A DNA stretch of 64,000 bases from Streptosporangium oxazolinicum (GCF_039537505.1 NZ_BAABAQ010000018.1:124001-188000), one strand, 5' to 3'. Shown: positions 8,800-17,767, numbered from the stretch's first letter. Translations and numbers: made by a program. The notes: generated by a model not told the origin, from the sequence alone.

Positions 8800-9606
8800 G
8801 CGGTAGCCGCCACCGAGCCGCCGCCGGGCGTCCAGGTCGCCGCCGTAGACGGCGACGCGTTCGCGCAGGCCCAGCAGGCCGCGCCCGGCGCCGTCCCGGC
8901 CGTCGGGCTCCCTCGGGGTGGCGTCGTCGCCGGTCAGCACGCTCGGCCCGGTGTTCAGCACCTCCACCCGCAGGTAGTGGTCGGCGTAGCGCACCGTGAC
9001 CTTCGCCTTCGCCCCACCGGCGTGCTTGAGCGCGTTGGTCAGCGCCTCCTGCACGATCCGGTAGGCGGTGACGTCGATCCCGGCGGGCAGCGGGCGCGGT
9101 TCCCCGGAGATCCGCACGTCCACGGGCAGCCCGGCGAACGCGATCCGGTCGATCAGCGGGCTGAGCCTGCCCAGGCCCGGCTGCGGCGACAGGCCGGTGT
9201 CGCCCGGCTCGTCATCGCCGCTCTGCGACGGCGCGAGCAGGCCCAGCAGGTGGCGCAGCTCGGTCATCGCGTCGCGTCCGGCGCCCTCGACGGCCCTGAG
9301 CGCCGCCTCGGCCTCGCCGGGCATCGTGGACAGCACCTCGCGGGCGGCCGCGGCCTGGACCACCATGAGGCTCACGTTGTGGCTGACGATGTCGTGCAGC
9401 TCGCGGGCGATGCGCGAGCGCTCGGCCTCGACGGCGGTGCGGGCGGCGCGCTCACGCTCGCGTTCGAGGAGCCAGCCGCGGTCTTCCAGGGCCCTGCGGT
9501 GCGCGTGGCGGGCGCGCAGGAGTGCCGTACCCAGCCACACGGCGGTGGCACACGCCACCGCCAGGGCGATGAGCAACCAGCCCCCCGATTCCCGCACGAT
9601 CCTCAC
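8767..9606 (-). CDS. HisKA_3-type sensor histidine kinase with a minimal membrane sensor
   Basis: 279 residues from GTG 9606. A single transmembrane segment (about 9-30) precedes the dimerisation helix ERSRIARELHDIVSHNVSLM with phospho-acceptor His71. An HATPase region follows (VQEALTNALKHAGG, GRGLLGLRERVAVYGG). Family members usually have four or more membrane helices, so the sensor is very short here. The neighbouring ABC transporter may provide sensing, as in antimicrobial-peptide detoxification modules; this is inference. The pair is divergent from that transporter. Confidence 0.88.
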   Translation of the reverse strand: MRIVRESGGWLLIALAVACATAVWLGTALLRARHAHRRALEDRGWLLERERERAARTAVEAERSRIARELHDIVSHNVSLMVVQAAAAREVLSTMPGEAEAALRAVEGAGRDAMTELRHLLGLLAPSQSGDDEPGDTGLSPQPGLGRLSPLIDRIAFAGLPVDVRISGEPRPLPAGIDVTAYRIVQEALTNALKHAGGAKAKVTVRYADHYLRVEVLNTGPSVLTGDDATPREPDGRDGAGRGLLGLRERVAVYGGDLDARRRLGGGYRVRARIPLDRP

Positions 9607-9737
9607 TTTCCCAGACAGGCGCCTCGTCGCGCATCACCCCTCGGGGCCACCGCCGTCCATCCCTGGTATGACCCCGCGGGGAAGGTGGTGCCGGGGACGG
9701 ATGCCGGGAGACGCGCCCCTGTCCTAGCGTTCTGCCC

Positions 9738-10445
9738 GTGACCGGTGAAGACAGGGCGAGGCAGGCCGTCGTACGGCTGGACGACGTGCGCAAGGAGTAC
9801 GGCGAGACGGCGGCGCTGGACGGGGTGTCCCTGGAGATCCTCGCGGGAGAGGCCGTCGCCGTGATGGGGCCCTCGGGGTGCGGCAAGTCGACCCTGCTCA
9901 ACATGATCGCGGGCTTGGACCGTCCGACCGAAGGGACGGTCGAGGTGGACGGCCAGGAACTGGGCCGGTTGAACGAGACCGGGCTGGCGCTGTTCCGGCG
10001 GCGGCACATCGGCATGATCTTCCAGTTCTTCAATCTCATCGACGACCTGCCCGCGCTGGACAACGTCGCGCTGTCCGCGCAGCTCATCGGCACCTCGGCC
10101 CGTCAGGCGCGCAGGCGCGCGCTGGAGTTGCTCGACGAACTCGGCGTGGCCGGCCGCAAGGACGCCTATCCCGCGACGCTGAGCGGCGGTGAGCGGCAGC
10201 GGGTCGCCGTGGCCCGCGCCCTGATGAACCGCCCGGCGCTGCTGCTGGCCGACGAGCCGACCGGCGCGCTGGACAGCCGCTCGGGCGAGCAGGTGATGGA
10301 CCTGCTCATCGACCTCAACCAGATCGGCCAGACGCTGCTGATCGTCACCCACGACCCGCAGCTGGCCACCCGCTGCGCCAGCCGCCTGATCGAGCTCACC
10401 GACGGCCGGGTGGCCCGCGAGAGCGCCCTGGAGCGTGCCGAATGA
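9738..10445 (+). CDS. ABC transporter ATP-binding protein (MacB/LolD-like)
   Basis: 235 residues from GTG 9738. Walker A is GPSGCGKST, the signature is LSGGERQRVAVARAL, Walker B is LLLADEPTGALD and the switch His is in VTHD. FQFFNLIDDL is the Q-loop typical of the MacB/LolD/BceA group that pairs with FtsX-like permeases. It overlaps the permease gene by 4 bases. It is divergent from a two-component system, an arrangement typical of peptide-antibiotic resistance modules. Confidence 0.93.
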   Translation: MTGEDRARQAVVRLDDVRKEYGETAALDGVSLEILAGEAVAVMGPSGCGKSTLLNMIAGLDRPTEGTVEVDGQELGRLNETGLALFRRRHIGMIFQFFNLIDDLPALDNVALSAQLIGTSARQARRRALELLDELGVAGRKDAYPATLSGGERQRVAVARALMNRPALLLADEPTGALDSRSGEQVMDLLIDLNQIGQTLLIVTHDPQLATRCASRLIELTDGRVARESALERAE

Positions 10446-12751
10446 GCGCGGTGTGGCGGGCCTCGCGCGCCGCGGTGCGGCGTCGCGGGCTCCAGACGGT
10501 CGTCATCGGGCTGGTCGTGCTGTGCTGCTCCACGACGATCATGCTCGCTCTGGGGCTGCTCGACGCCGCCACCGCCCCGTTCGACCGGGCCTTCGCCAAG
10601 CAGGACGGCGCCCACGTGGTGGCCGCCTTCGACACCGCGAAGGTCTCCAAGGCGCAGCTGACGGGGGCCTCCCGGCAGCCCGGCGTCGAGGCCGCGGCCG
10701 GGCCCTTCGACCAGGTCGTCATCGACGTCCCCAGGACCACGGACCTTCCCGAGGCCGAGGGCCCGCTCACGGTGGTGGGCCGGGCCGACCCCGGCGGCCC
10801 GGTCGATCGCGTGTACCCCCTGCACGGGCGCTGGGCCACCGCCCCCGGTGAGATCGTCGTCAACCTGCGATCCACCGACGGCCACCTCCGGCCCGGCACC
10901 CTGGGCTCGCGGTTGCGGGCGCCCGGAGTCCCGCCGCTCACCGTCGTCGGCGTGGCCTCCAGCATGAGCCAGTCGGCCGACGCCTGGGTCGCGCCCGCGC
11001 AGATGGCCGCGCTGCGCCCGAACGCCGCCCAGATGCTCTACCGCCTCACCGACCCCTCGACGGAGCAGCGGATCCACACCGGCCTGGACGCGATCACCGG
11101 CGCGCTGCCCGCGGGCGCGCTGACCGTCGCGCAGTCCTACCTCGCCCTCAGGCAGGTCTTCACCAGCTCGGCCGCCGCCTACCTGCCCTTCATGACACTC
11201 TTCGGCGTCCTCGGCCTGCTGGTCGCCGTCCTCATCGTCACCAACGTGGTCAGCGGCGCGGTCATGTCGGGAACCCGGCACATCGGCGTGCTCAAGGCCG
11301 TGGGTTTCACCCCGAACCAGGTGGTCGCGGTCTACCTCACGATGGTGTCGGTGCCCGCGGTCGCGGGCTGTCTCCTGGGCACCCTGTCGGGCAACCTGCT
11401 GGCCGAACCCGTGTTGCGGGCCGCCTTCCAGGGCATCGAGAGCGGGAACGCCGTCATCGGGATCAGTCCCTGGGTGTCCGTCGTCTGCCTGCTGGGCATG
11501 CCGCTCCTCGTCGTCCTGGCGGCACTGTTTCCCGCGCTGCGCGCACACCGGCTGCCGGCCGCGCGGGCGATCAGCGCCGGCAGCGCGCCCCGCCCGGGAC
11601 GCGGCCTACGCGTCCAGCGCCGGCTCGCCGGAACCAGGCTGCCACGCGCGGTCAGCCTGGGCCTGGGCCAGCTGTTCGCCCGCCCGGCCCGCACCGCGAT
11701 GACGATGGCCTCCATCGTCCTCGGAGTCACCACGGTCACCCTCACCACCGGCCTGTCCAGCACGGTGATCGCCTTCGGGAACGCGAACGAGAGCCCGGCC
11801 ACCCGGGTCGGCGTACGCGCGGGCGAGCCTGCGTTCAAGCAGACCGCTCCCATGTTGAGTGACGAGCGGATCGAGGCGCTGCTGCGCTCCCTGCCCGGCG
11901 CGACACGGGTGACCGCCCAGGTGTTCGTCGACGTACGCCTCACCGGGCATGCTCAGCGCAGCTCCGTCAACTTCCAGCGCGGCGACGCCCCGGCCCTCGC
12001 CTCCCAGATCATCCAGGGGCGCTGGCTGGACGGGCCGGGGGAGATCGTCGCCCCTCCGCCGTTCCTGAAGCGACGTGGACTGGCGGTCGGAGACCAGGTC
12101 ACCCTGACCCTGAACGGCAGACAGACCCGCGCGACCATCGTTGGCCAGCTCATGAACGGCGACGCCCGCTTCCTGTGGTCCTCCTGGGAGACCCTGACCG
12201 CCCTGGCCCCGGATACCGGCGCCGACCACTACGAGGTCCGGCTCGCCGACGGCGCCGACGCCCAGGCTTACGCGAACGCGGTCAAGGCGGCCGACCCCGG
12301 CCTCTACCCGGCCATCTCCCGCCCGGAGAACATCGTCACCACGACCGTCGTCGGTTTCACCACGGTCTTCACCATCCTGCTGATCACCGTCGCCGCGCTC
12401 GGCGTCTTCAACACCGTCCTGCTCACCACCCGCGAACGCCGCCGCGACATCGGCATGCTCAAGTCGATCGGGATGACGCCACGCCAGGTCACCCTGATGA
12501 CGGTGACCTCCATGGCGGCCCTCGGCGTGGCCGGCGGCCTGATCGGGACTCCCGCCGGCATGGCCGCGCACCGCGTGCTCGTCGACAACGTGGGGATCGT
12601 CGTGCTTCCCGAGTTCACGAAGGATGTCTGGCACCTGCCGCAACTGACCGCCCTGGCCCTGTCGGGCATGACGATCGCCGTCCTGGGCGCGCTGATCCCG
12701 GCCCGGTCGGCAGCGCGGCTCACGATCGCCACCGTGCTGCACAACGAGTGA
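10442..12751 (+). CDS. FtsX-like ABC permease, duplicated-module type
   Basis: 769 residues. An N-terminal membrane helix (about 20-45) is followed by an extracytoplasmic domain, then a three-helix FtsX block near 235-370 (GVLGLLVAVLIVTNVVSGAV). A second helix, extracytoplasmic domain and FtsX block occupy the C-terminal half (GFTTVFTILLITVAALGVFNTV, RRRDIGMLKSIGMTPRQV). This is the ten-helix duplicated permease that works with the preceding ATPase to move or remove a membrane-acting substrate. Translationally coupled (ATGA) to it. Confidence 0.9.
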   Translation: MSAVWRASRAAVRRRGLQTVVIGLVVLCCSTTIMLALGLLDAATAPFDRAFAKQDGAHVVAAFDTAKVSKAQLTGASRQPGVEAAAGPFDQVVIDVPRTTDLPEAEGPLTVVGRADPGGPVDRVYPLHGRWATAPGEIVVNLRSTDGHLRPGTLGSRLRAPGVPPLTVVGVASSMSQSADAWVAPAQMAALRPNAAQMLYRLTDPSTEQRIHTGLDAITGALPAGALTVAQSYLALRQVFTSSAAAYLPFMTLFGVLGLLVAVLIVTNVVSGAVMSGTRHIGVLKAVGFTPNQVVAVYLTMVSVPAVAGCLLGTLSGNLLAEPVLRAAFQGIESGNAVIGISPWVSVVCLLGMPLLVVLAALFPALRAHRLPAARAISAGSAPRPGRGLRVQRRLAGTRLPRAVSLGLGQLFARPARTAMTMASIVLGVTTVTLTTGLSSTVIAFGNANESPATRVGVRAGEPAFKQTAPMLSDERIEALLRSLPGATRVTAQVFVDVRLTGHAQRSSVNFQRGDAPALASQIIQGRWLDGPGEIVAPPPFLKRRGLAVGDQVTLTLNGRQTRATIVGQLMNGDARFLWSSWETLTALAPDTGADHYEVRLADGADAQAYANAVKAADPGLYPAISRPENIVTTTVVGFTTVFTILLITVAALGVFNTVLLTTRERRRDIGMLKSIGMTPRQVTLMTVTSMAALGVAGGLIGTPAGMAAHRVLVDNVGIVVLPEFTKDVWHLPQLTALALSGMTIAVLGALIPARSAARLTIATVLHNE

Positions 12752-13013
12752 TCGGCGCCGTGGCACATCGACCGGCCTGGACTTCCACCCGCCCTGACCT
12801 CAGCCATTAAAGCTCTCTACTGTGAACATGGTACCTGTTTAGAGAATTGGAAGTCCGTTCATATTCGGAGCCAGTTTCAGCAAAATCCCCGAGTCGGACT
12901 TTATTACTTTTCGCACCTTCTTCACTGCACTGCGTATGCATGTCTTCGTGGGCTCCGAAAATTCGCGAACGCAACGTAACGCACGTCTTACGGAGCGTTG
13001 TTGAGAAGACGGA
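12752..13013. other. Lower-GC leader upstream of the three-gene cassette
   Basis: Composition shifts sharply towards A/T here and stays lower through about 14.7 kb. Two plus-strand frames are open from about 12840 to 13000, one stopping 12 bases before and one overlapping the next ATG. Neither has a normal start with a ribosome site, so they may be a decayed gene end or a short leader peptide. A promoter probably lies here. Confidence 0.35.
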
Positions 13014-13475
13014 ATGAAAGCCGACCTGCTGGTAATGGGCGACGCGACCGTCAACTCGTTTCGGCCCCAGGAGGAGGTCCGGATGCTGCTACGGTACATA
13101 ACCAATTCGCTCATTCCTCAAGGGTATGCCATTATGGTTGTCTATCAAGACGGGATTCTCGAGCATTTCGAGAAATTGAGCGGGGCGATGGATGTCGTGG
13201 AATTTGAGGACGCCGAAGGTGTTCGACGCCTGCTCTGGCGAGGAGTACATTACCAAGACCGGGATTTTCGACAGAACTACTTCATAGAATATCAGGGTCT
13301 CCGCTTCCCCGGAGTTCTGGGCGTGCATCGAGAGCGTATCTGGGAGTCTGGTGAAATCATCGCCCTGGCGAAGGATTCGGGTATGAGCCTGAAGGCGAGT
13401 GAGCTCACAAGGGTCGACCAGGGTGGTGCACGAGGGTGGCCCTGTGACGTGCTGTTACTGCAAATGGATAGGTAA
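13014..13475 (+). CDS. Unknown 153-residue protein in the low-GC cassette
   Basis: The ATG follows a GAAGACGGA ribosome site. The protein is acidic and aromatic-rich in the middle (WRGVHYQDRDFRQNYF, GLRFPGVLGVHRERIW), with no signal peptide or membrane helix. I do not recognise its family. The stop shares one base with the MFS start (TAATG), so it is tightly co-translated with the exporter. Lower GC than the flanks suggests horizontal acquisition. Confidence 0.6.
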   Translation: MKADLLVMGDATVNSFRPQEEVRMLLRYITNSLIPQGYAIMVVYQDGILEHFEKLSGAMDVVEFEDAEGVRRLLWRGVHYQDRDFRQNYFIEYQGLRFPGVLGVHRERIWESGEIIALAKDSGMSLKASELTRVDQGGARGWPCDVLLLQMDR

Positions 13476-14686
13476 TGACGTTCACGAAACCTCCCATCGC
13501 GCTGGTCTCGCTCATCTTGGGAACGCTTGTTTCCGCGTTCGGAGACGGTGTCGCGCTTTTGGCGATGGTCCTGGACGCGGCGAACAAAGGCCCGACATGG
13601 TGGGTCACAGAGGTCTATTTCGCCGAGCTGATCCCCCCGCTGCTGCTGGCACCGGCTCTCGGTGCCTTCGTGGATCGCGCCAATGCCAAGAAGGTCTGGG
13701 TGGCAGCGGTCTTGCTCCAAGCCGTACTCTTCGCGGCGGCGACGCTGATTCCAGATTTTCACGTACGGGTCGCTCTTGTCGCCCTGGCCAATGTGCTGGC
13801 CGTTACCTCTTCGTCGGCCAGCTTCAAATTGCTTCCTGCGGTCGCCGGGAAAGCAGGCATCGAGAAGGCCAACGGCGGGCTCACGACAGCATTGTCCATT
13901 GCCGGCCTGGCTGGTCCCGCTTTTTGTGGCGCCTTACACCCGATAATGGGATCCTCGTGGTTGCTCGGGCTCAACAGCGCCACTTTCCTCGTGATGGCGC
14001 TCGTCGTCGGACTGGTCATCCCCGGTGAAGTCGACAAACACATGTCGTTGAGCGGGAATCCCTTTCGCGGAGCACTCGACGGGCTGAGGGCCATGTGGCG
14101 ATCTCCGATTGTCGGCCCGTTACTGCCCATTTTCGCAGGGGTCGTCTTCGCGACTTCCATCGAGGGTGTCGCCGGCGTCTTCTACCTGCGAGAAGTGACG
14201 AGCAGCGACGCCGTCTACGGTCTACTGCTGTCGGCATGGGCACTCGGGGCCATACCCGGCTCCCTCGTCGGCGGGTGGGGCAGGGTGTCGCGCCATCATC
14301 TCGTCATGTTGCTAGGCGGGGCATTTCTCGTGTCGGCCGCACTGCTGATCGAAGGGTTGGTTCCCATCGCTGTGGTGATCGGGGTGGCGTTCCTGATCGG
14401 TGGCTTCGGTAACGGTGTGCACAATGTCGGCGTCCGTAACGTGATTCATCACAACATCAGCCCGGATATGCACGGCAGGGCATGGGCGTACTACCGCGTG
14501 CTCGTGAACACCTGCCTGGCCCTTGGGTACATGTCCGGCACTCCAGGGGTTTTCGTGGATGCTCGCACCGCGATCCTTGTTTCCGCGCTGCTGTCCATGG
14601 TCGTCACTTTGCTCGCGATCTCGTGGTTTTGGAGGCGACGTTCTGACACCATCGGGTCGCCTTCCGCGTCACGGCCCTCGGCGTGA
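13475..14686 (+). CDS. MFS transporter, putative exporter
   Basis: 403 residues with about twelve hydrophobic segments. PALGAFVDRANAKKVW matches the MFS loop 2-3 motif (G-x-x-x-D-R-x-x-x-(K/R)). The later half has a similar IPGSLVGGWGRVSRHH. It resembles the MFS exporters common in natural-product and resistance clusters. It is translationally coupled to the unknown upstream gene and followed immediately by an oxygenase-like gene. Confidence 0.82.
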   Translation: MTFTKPPIALVSLILGTLVSAFGDGVALLAMVLDAANKGPTWWVTEVYFAELIPPLLLAPALGAFVDRANAKKVWVAAVLLQAVLFAAATLIPDFHVRVALVALANVLAVTSSSASFKLLPAVAGKAGIEKANGGLTTALSIAGLAGPAFCGALHPIMGSSWLLGLNSATFLVMALVVGLVIPGEVDKHMSLSGNPFRGALDGLRAMWRSPIVGPLLPIFAGVVFATSIEGVAGVFYLREVTSSDAVYGLLLSAWALGAIPGSLVGGWGRVSRHHLVMLLGGAFLVSAALLIEGLVPIAVVIGVAFLIGGFGNGVHNVGVRNVIHHNISPDMHGRAWAYYRVLVNTCLALGYMSGTPGVFVDARTAILVSALLSMVVTLLAISWFWRRRSDTIGSPSASRPSA

Positions 14687-14687
14687 C

Positions 14688-15284
14688 GTGACCTCGGCCA
14701 TTGCCGAGATGATGGCGCCATGTCGAGTGATGGGGCCTGAGATCATATCCGAGGTGGCGATTGATCAAACGTTGTGGGACGCGATCCAGGAAGATCAGAG
14801 CAGGGCACGGCACGATGTCATCCCACACGGAGAACGGCACATCGCCAGGGCGAGTGACAAAATAGTCCAAGCTTTGGGTGCCTCCGATTTCGCCGTCTCT
14901 CTGCGGGCGTCTGTCCCCGATCGAAATCTGTCGCAGTCGGTTTACGCAACTTACTTGTATTATCGGGAGGGCGACTGGGTTCCGTTGCACGTCGATGACT
15001 GGAACATTTTTGAATTCAGCTGCCTGGTCTGTCTGGAACGGACGCGGGGTTCGTCCCGGCCCACAGCCACATACTTCCTGCTGGGTCGGGAGAACCTGAT
15101 GGCGTTAGATCTGAACGTGCGCGAGGCAGTGTGGTTCCATGGCGTGCACATACCTCATGGACGGACCCCGCTGAGTGAGGGTGAATCCGTCGTGCTGCTC
15201 AACCTCGGGTTTTCCAGCAGTAGCAGGACAGACCGACCTCACGAAGAGAAAAATCACCCCGAGGCCACCGACGCTGGCACCTGA
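14688..15284 (+). CDS. Putative 2-oxoglutarate/Fe(II) oxygenase-like protein
   Basis: 198 residues from GTG 14688, one base after the MFS stop; ATG 14709 is an alternative. The pattern YREGDWVPLHVDDWN, then about 60 residues later HIPHGRTPLSEGESVVLL, fits the HxD...H metal triad and the cosubstrate-binding basic residue of double-stranded beta-helix dioxygenases of the prolyl-hydroxylase type. This is motif-based inference; overall similarity is not strong. The Ser-rich, charged C-terminus looks disordered. It probably modifies a small molecule or peptide together with its two neighbours. Confidence 0.5.
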   Translation: MTSAIAEMMAPCRVMGPEIISEVAIDQTLWDAIQEDQSRARHDVIPHGERHIARASDKIVQALGASDFAVSLRASVPDRNLSQSVYATYLYYREGDWVPLHVDDWNIFEFSCLVCLERTRGSSRPTATYFLLGRENLMALDLNVREAVWFHGVHIPHGRTPLSEGESVVLLNLGFSSSSRTDRPHEEKNHPEATDAGT

Positions 15285-15527
15285 TGTTTACGGGCGTCGC
15301 CCGCGCCCGAGCCGTCACTGGATGATCAGCGCACAATGTTGACCGCCGCAATCACCGACCGCCTTACGGGCCACCACGACGACCACCCGGCCCGAAACGA
15401 GAAAATGGATCTACGATGCAAAGGGGCTGGGTGGTGTAGTACCTCGCGCTTCGTGGTGGGGAGGAAAGCGGGCAAGGTGGTCCGGCAAGGGCCTGATGAG
15501 GGCCTCGGGGCGGCGTAGCGTCGGAGT

Positions 15528-15671
15528 ATGGCCGAAGAGGAACAACAGGAAGCGCCGATCTGCGGTACCTGCTTGGGCGCGGACGGCGAATGGATCGACC
15601 GCAACGGCAGCACCAAGAAGCAGAGCGTCTGGGTGGCGTGCACCTCGTGCGTGGGGACGGGACGGCAGTGA
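15528..15671 (+). CDS. Small CxxC zinc-ribbon-like protein (47 residues)
   Basis: ATG at 15528 begins MAEEEQQEAPICGTCLGADG, and the protein ends TSCVGTGRQ. Two CxxC knuckles (CGTC and CTSC) about 28 residues apart suggest one zinc site. Its stop overlaps the GTG of the next gene (GTGA), which also encodes CxxC motifs, so the two are probably co-translated. Function unknown. Confidence 0.6.
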   Translation: MAEEEQQEAPICGTCLGADGEWIDRNGSTKKQSVWVACTSCVGTGRQ

Positions 15672-15988
15672 GCGACCCGATCACCTGCCCCGACTGCGAC
15701 GGCGAGGGCGGCCACCGGTTGGGCCGGCTGCGGATCGCGTGCCGGTTCTGCTACGGCCGGGGCTGGGTCGGCGCCGAGCATGAGCCCGCCGAACCTCCCC
15801 CACCGCCCGCCGAGCCACCCCCGGCGTGGGAGCACCGCATCTGGTCCGACTCCGCGGCCGCCGCCGTCCTGGGGTGCCGCTACTGCCTGGGCTCCAAGAC
15901 GGTGGCGCACCTGGAGGAGAGTACCCGCACGCTGGTGATGACGCCCTGCCGGTGTCAGGCGCCCGGGGATCTGTCGGCGAGCGCGTAG
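15668..15988 (+). CDS. Small DnaJ-zinc-finger-like Cys-rich protein (106 residues)
   Basis: GTG at 15668 overlaps the previous stop. CPDCDGEGGH and CRFCYGRG resemble the CxxCxGxG repeats of DnaJ-type zinc fingers; a third pair (CRYCLG and CRCQ) follows a Pro/Glu-rich linker of about 25 residues. There is no J-domain, so this is not a DnaJ. Short Cys-rich proteins of this type are common and uncharacterised in actinomycetes. Confidence 0.6.
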   Translation: MSDPITCPDCDGEGGHRLGRLRIACRFCYGRGWVGAEHEPAEPPPPPAEPPPAWEHRIWSDSAAAAVLGCRYCLGSKTVAHLEESTRTLVMTPCRCQAPGDLSASA

Positions 15989-16170
15989 AGGGGGGAACCG
16001 GCTGCGATCGCCACTTCGGTGCTCGCCGTGACGGTCGACGGCGATCGACGCCACGCCAACTCCTTCGTCGTCGGCGTGCCACCGAGCCACGACGTCGCCC
16101 TGGCGCTCATCGACGACGCGAGGCGAGGCCTCATCGACAGCGCGAAGCGGTCCCGGTGCGAGCTCGAAAC

Positions 16171-16500
16171 TCATCCATCGCTGCTGCCTTGTTCGGGGCC
16201 GGCCTCGACGGGGTCGACGGGCCGCAGCATCAAAAGCATGATGGCCAGCACGATGGGCCTGGAGATGATCTCGAACCAGGAGCTGCCGGCATCCCATTGG
16301 ATGACGGTGGAAAGAGCGAGCAGGGCCCATATGGCGATGAGGATCCGGCGCGCTGTGGCCGCGTCTCCAGTCCACCCCGGCCTGCAGTGCCAGCACGACA
16401 GGGGAGAGGGTCAGCCAGAGCGGCACCAGCCACGCCCAGAACCCCGATTGGTCGAGCCCCTGTGGCGACTGTGCCCATGCCAGCAGGTCGGTGAGCGAGA
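16171..16500 (-). pseudogene. Frameshifted small membrane protein
   Basis: Two hydrophobic stretches lie in different minus-strand frames. Upstream is WAWLVPLWLTLSPVVLALQA. About 15 codons later, one base out of phase, comes RRILIAIWALLALSTVIQW, then PIVLAIMLLML, ending at 16171. Joined, they give a plausible two- to three-helix membrane protein, so a frameshift near 16370 is likely. No good start codon is seen. A sequencing error cannot be excluded. Confidence 0.35.
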
Positions 16501-16581
16501 GCCTAACCCCCCGGCGCCCCCGGTGACGCAGAAGGCGCCCGCCATGGCGGACGCCCCTGAATGACACAGAGATTTAGTTTG

Positions 16582-16875
16582 TCAGCACTCGGCCGCGCCT
16601 GTGGCATACGGACTAACGGATCCGCCGGTGCGGAAGGTCTTACTCGACGAAGCAGGAATGGTCTGGCAGTTAGGGTCAGGGAAGTTGGGAACCGTAGGAC
16701 GGGCACTGACTGCGTGGCCGCATGCGTTGTAGACGACGGCGTAACGGCTTGCCCCCTCCGTGTACACCCTGCTCAGGCTCACGCAGCCCGCCGCGGACGC
16801 GGGAGTGGAGGGAAGGACTAGCAGGCCAGAAGAAATGGCTGCGAGAGCTACTGCTTTACCGATGAAGCGTTTCAT
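16582..16875 (-). CDS. Small secreted protein with four cysteines, tendamistat-like spacing
   Basis: 97 residues. A clear signal peptide (MKRFIGKAVALAAI..., cleavage after STPASA) leaves a 69-residue mature domain. Ribosome site GGAAGAGG sits 8 bases before the ATG. The four cysteines are spaced 20, 17 and 26 residues apart. Tendamistat-type alpha-amylase inhibitors have, from memory, spacings of 15, 17 and 27 and a similar start (CVSL against CVTL). That family assignment is an inference; the exposed inhibitory WRY triad is not obviously present. Confidence 0.65.
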   Translation of the reverse strand: MKRFIGKAVALAAISSGLLVLPSTPASAAGCVSLSRVYTEGASRYAVVYNACGHAVSARPTVPNFPDPNCQTIPASSSKTFRTGGSVSPYATGAAEC

Positions 16876-17414
16876 GAATGCCTCTTCCGAGAGAGTCTGG
16901 AGATGGAAAAATAATTACTCAGAAGTGGTCCCATAGCATTACCCCTCTGTGCCATATCCTTGGCTTTCCGTGCCATATCGCGCACTGGCGGATCGGTGAG
17001 AGCGGCCAGCATGGCGGACGGACAGTGCGGGTTTACCCGCGAGGCGAGTCTGCCGGTAGGACGAGGATCGCGGTCTGGAACGGGGTGGCCGGAGTACGCC
17101 AGGAGGTCTACGCGCGGGCACGCGAGACAGTCCAGGGCGATCGTAGGTTCCGGGAACTGTGGTTCCCGTTACCTGCACGGCCTCTGGCCTGCGGAAACAC
17201 CAGCGCACGATAAGGGACGTTATCGCGCGTCGCGGCCCTCTGACCTGGGGAAATGTGCTCTGGCTGAAGTGGTCGACCTCGCCCCCGGCCTGGAGTGTGG
17301 CCGCCGCTTGCCGCCGGTCAAGTCCGCTCCCTCGCTGCGCTCGGTCGGCGGACTGGACAGTCGGCCGCGCGCCGGCCGGGAGGCCTTCGGGGGCGAGCCG
17401 GGAACGGGGCGTGA
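16876..17414. other. No gene seen
   Basis: Open frames on both strands are mutual shadows without domain character. The stretch 17321-17400 is a GC-rich low-complexity run. It precedes the left end of the inverted-repeat element described next. Confidence 0.35.
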
Positions 17415-17767
17415 GGAACATCGGAACGAAAAGTCACGCTAAGGAGCCTGCCCAGGGTGGGTTGGCGTGACGGGCCGTTCCGATGCACCCGGGGTAGGGG
17501 GGCGATCTTCAAGGAAGCCGGGCGCGGGGACTGGCGGTGATCAAGGTCGTGGTGGCTGCGATGCTGCCGCAGTAAATACCGGATTCACTGCGGCAGGTCT
17601 TTGATCCCTCTCGCGCCGACCTGGGGTGTTCTCCGAAGTGATCAAGGTCGAGGTGAACGCATTTACCGCGACAGACCAAAGGGTCCGAACGATGAGCATC
17701 TTCACGACCCGTCACGCTAACTCGATCCCCGCAGGATCCTTAGCGTGACTTTTCGTTCCGATGTTCC
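17415..17767. mobile_element. MITE-like element with 37-bp terminal inverted repeats
   Basis: 17415-17451 and the complement of 17731-17767 match at 36 of 37 positions (GGAACATCGGAACGAAAAGT and onward). Weaker similarity continues inwards for about 30 more bases. The 280-bp interior has no gene. It holds a 10-bp-arm hairpin (CTGCCGCAGT/ACTGCGGCAG, about 17562-17595) and two copies of a GTGATCAAGGTCG motif. No transposase and no clear target duplication are seen, so this is a non-autonomous element or a mobile regulatory cassette. Confidence 0.6.

Noticed and set aside
12839..13114. Minus-strand 91-codon frame in the low-GC leader
   Set aside because: It overlaps the start of the 153-residue gene and has no start signals or known motifs.
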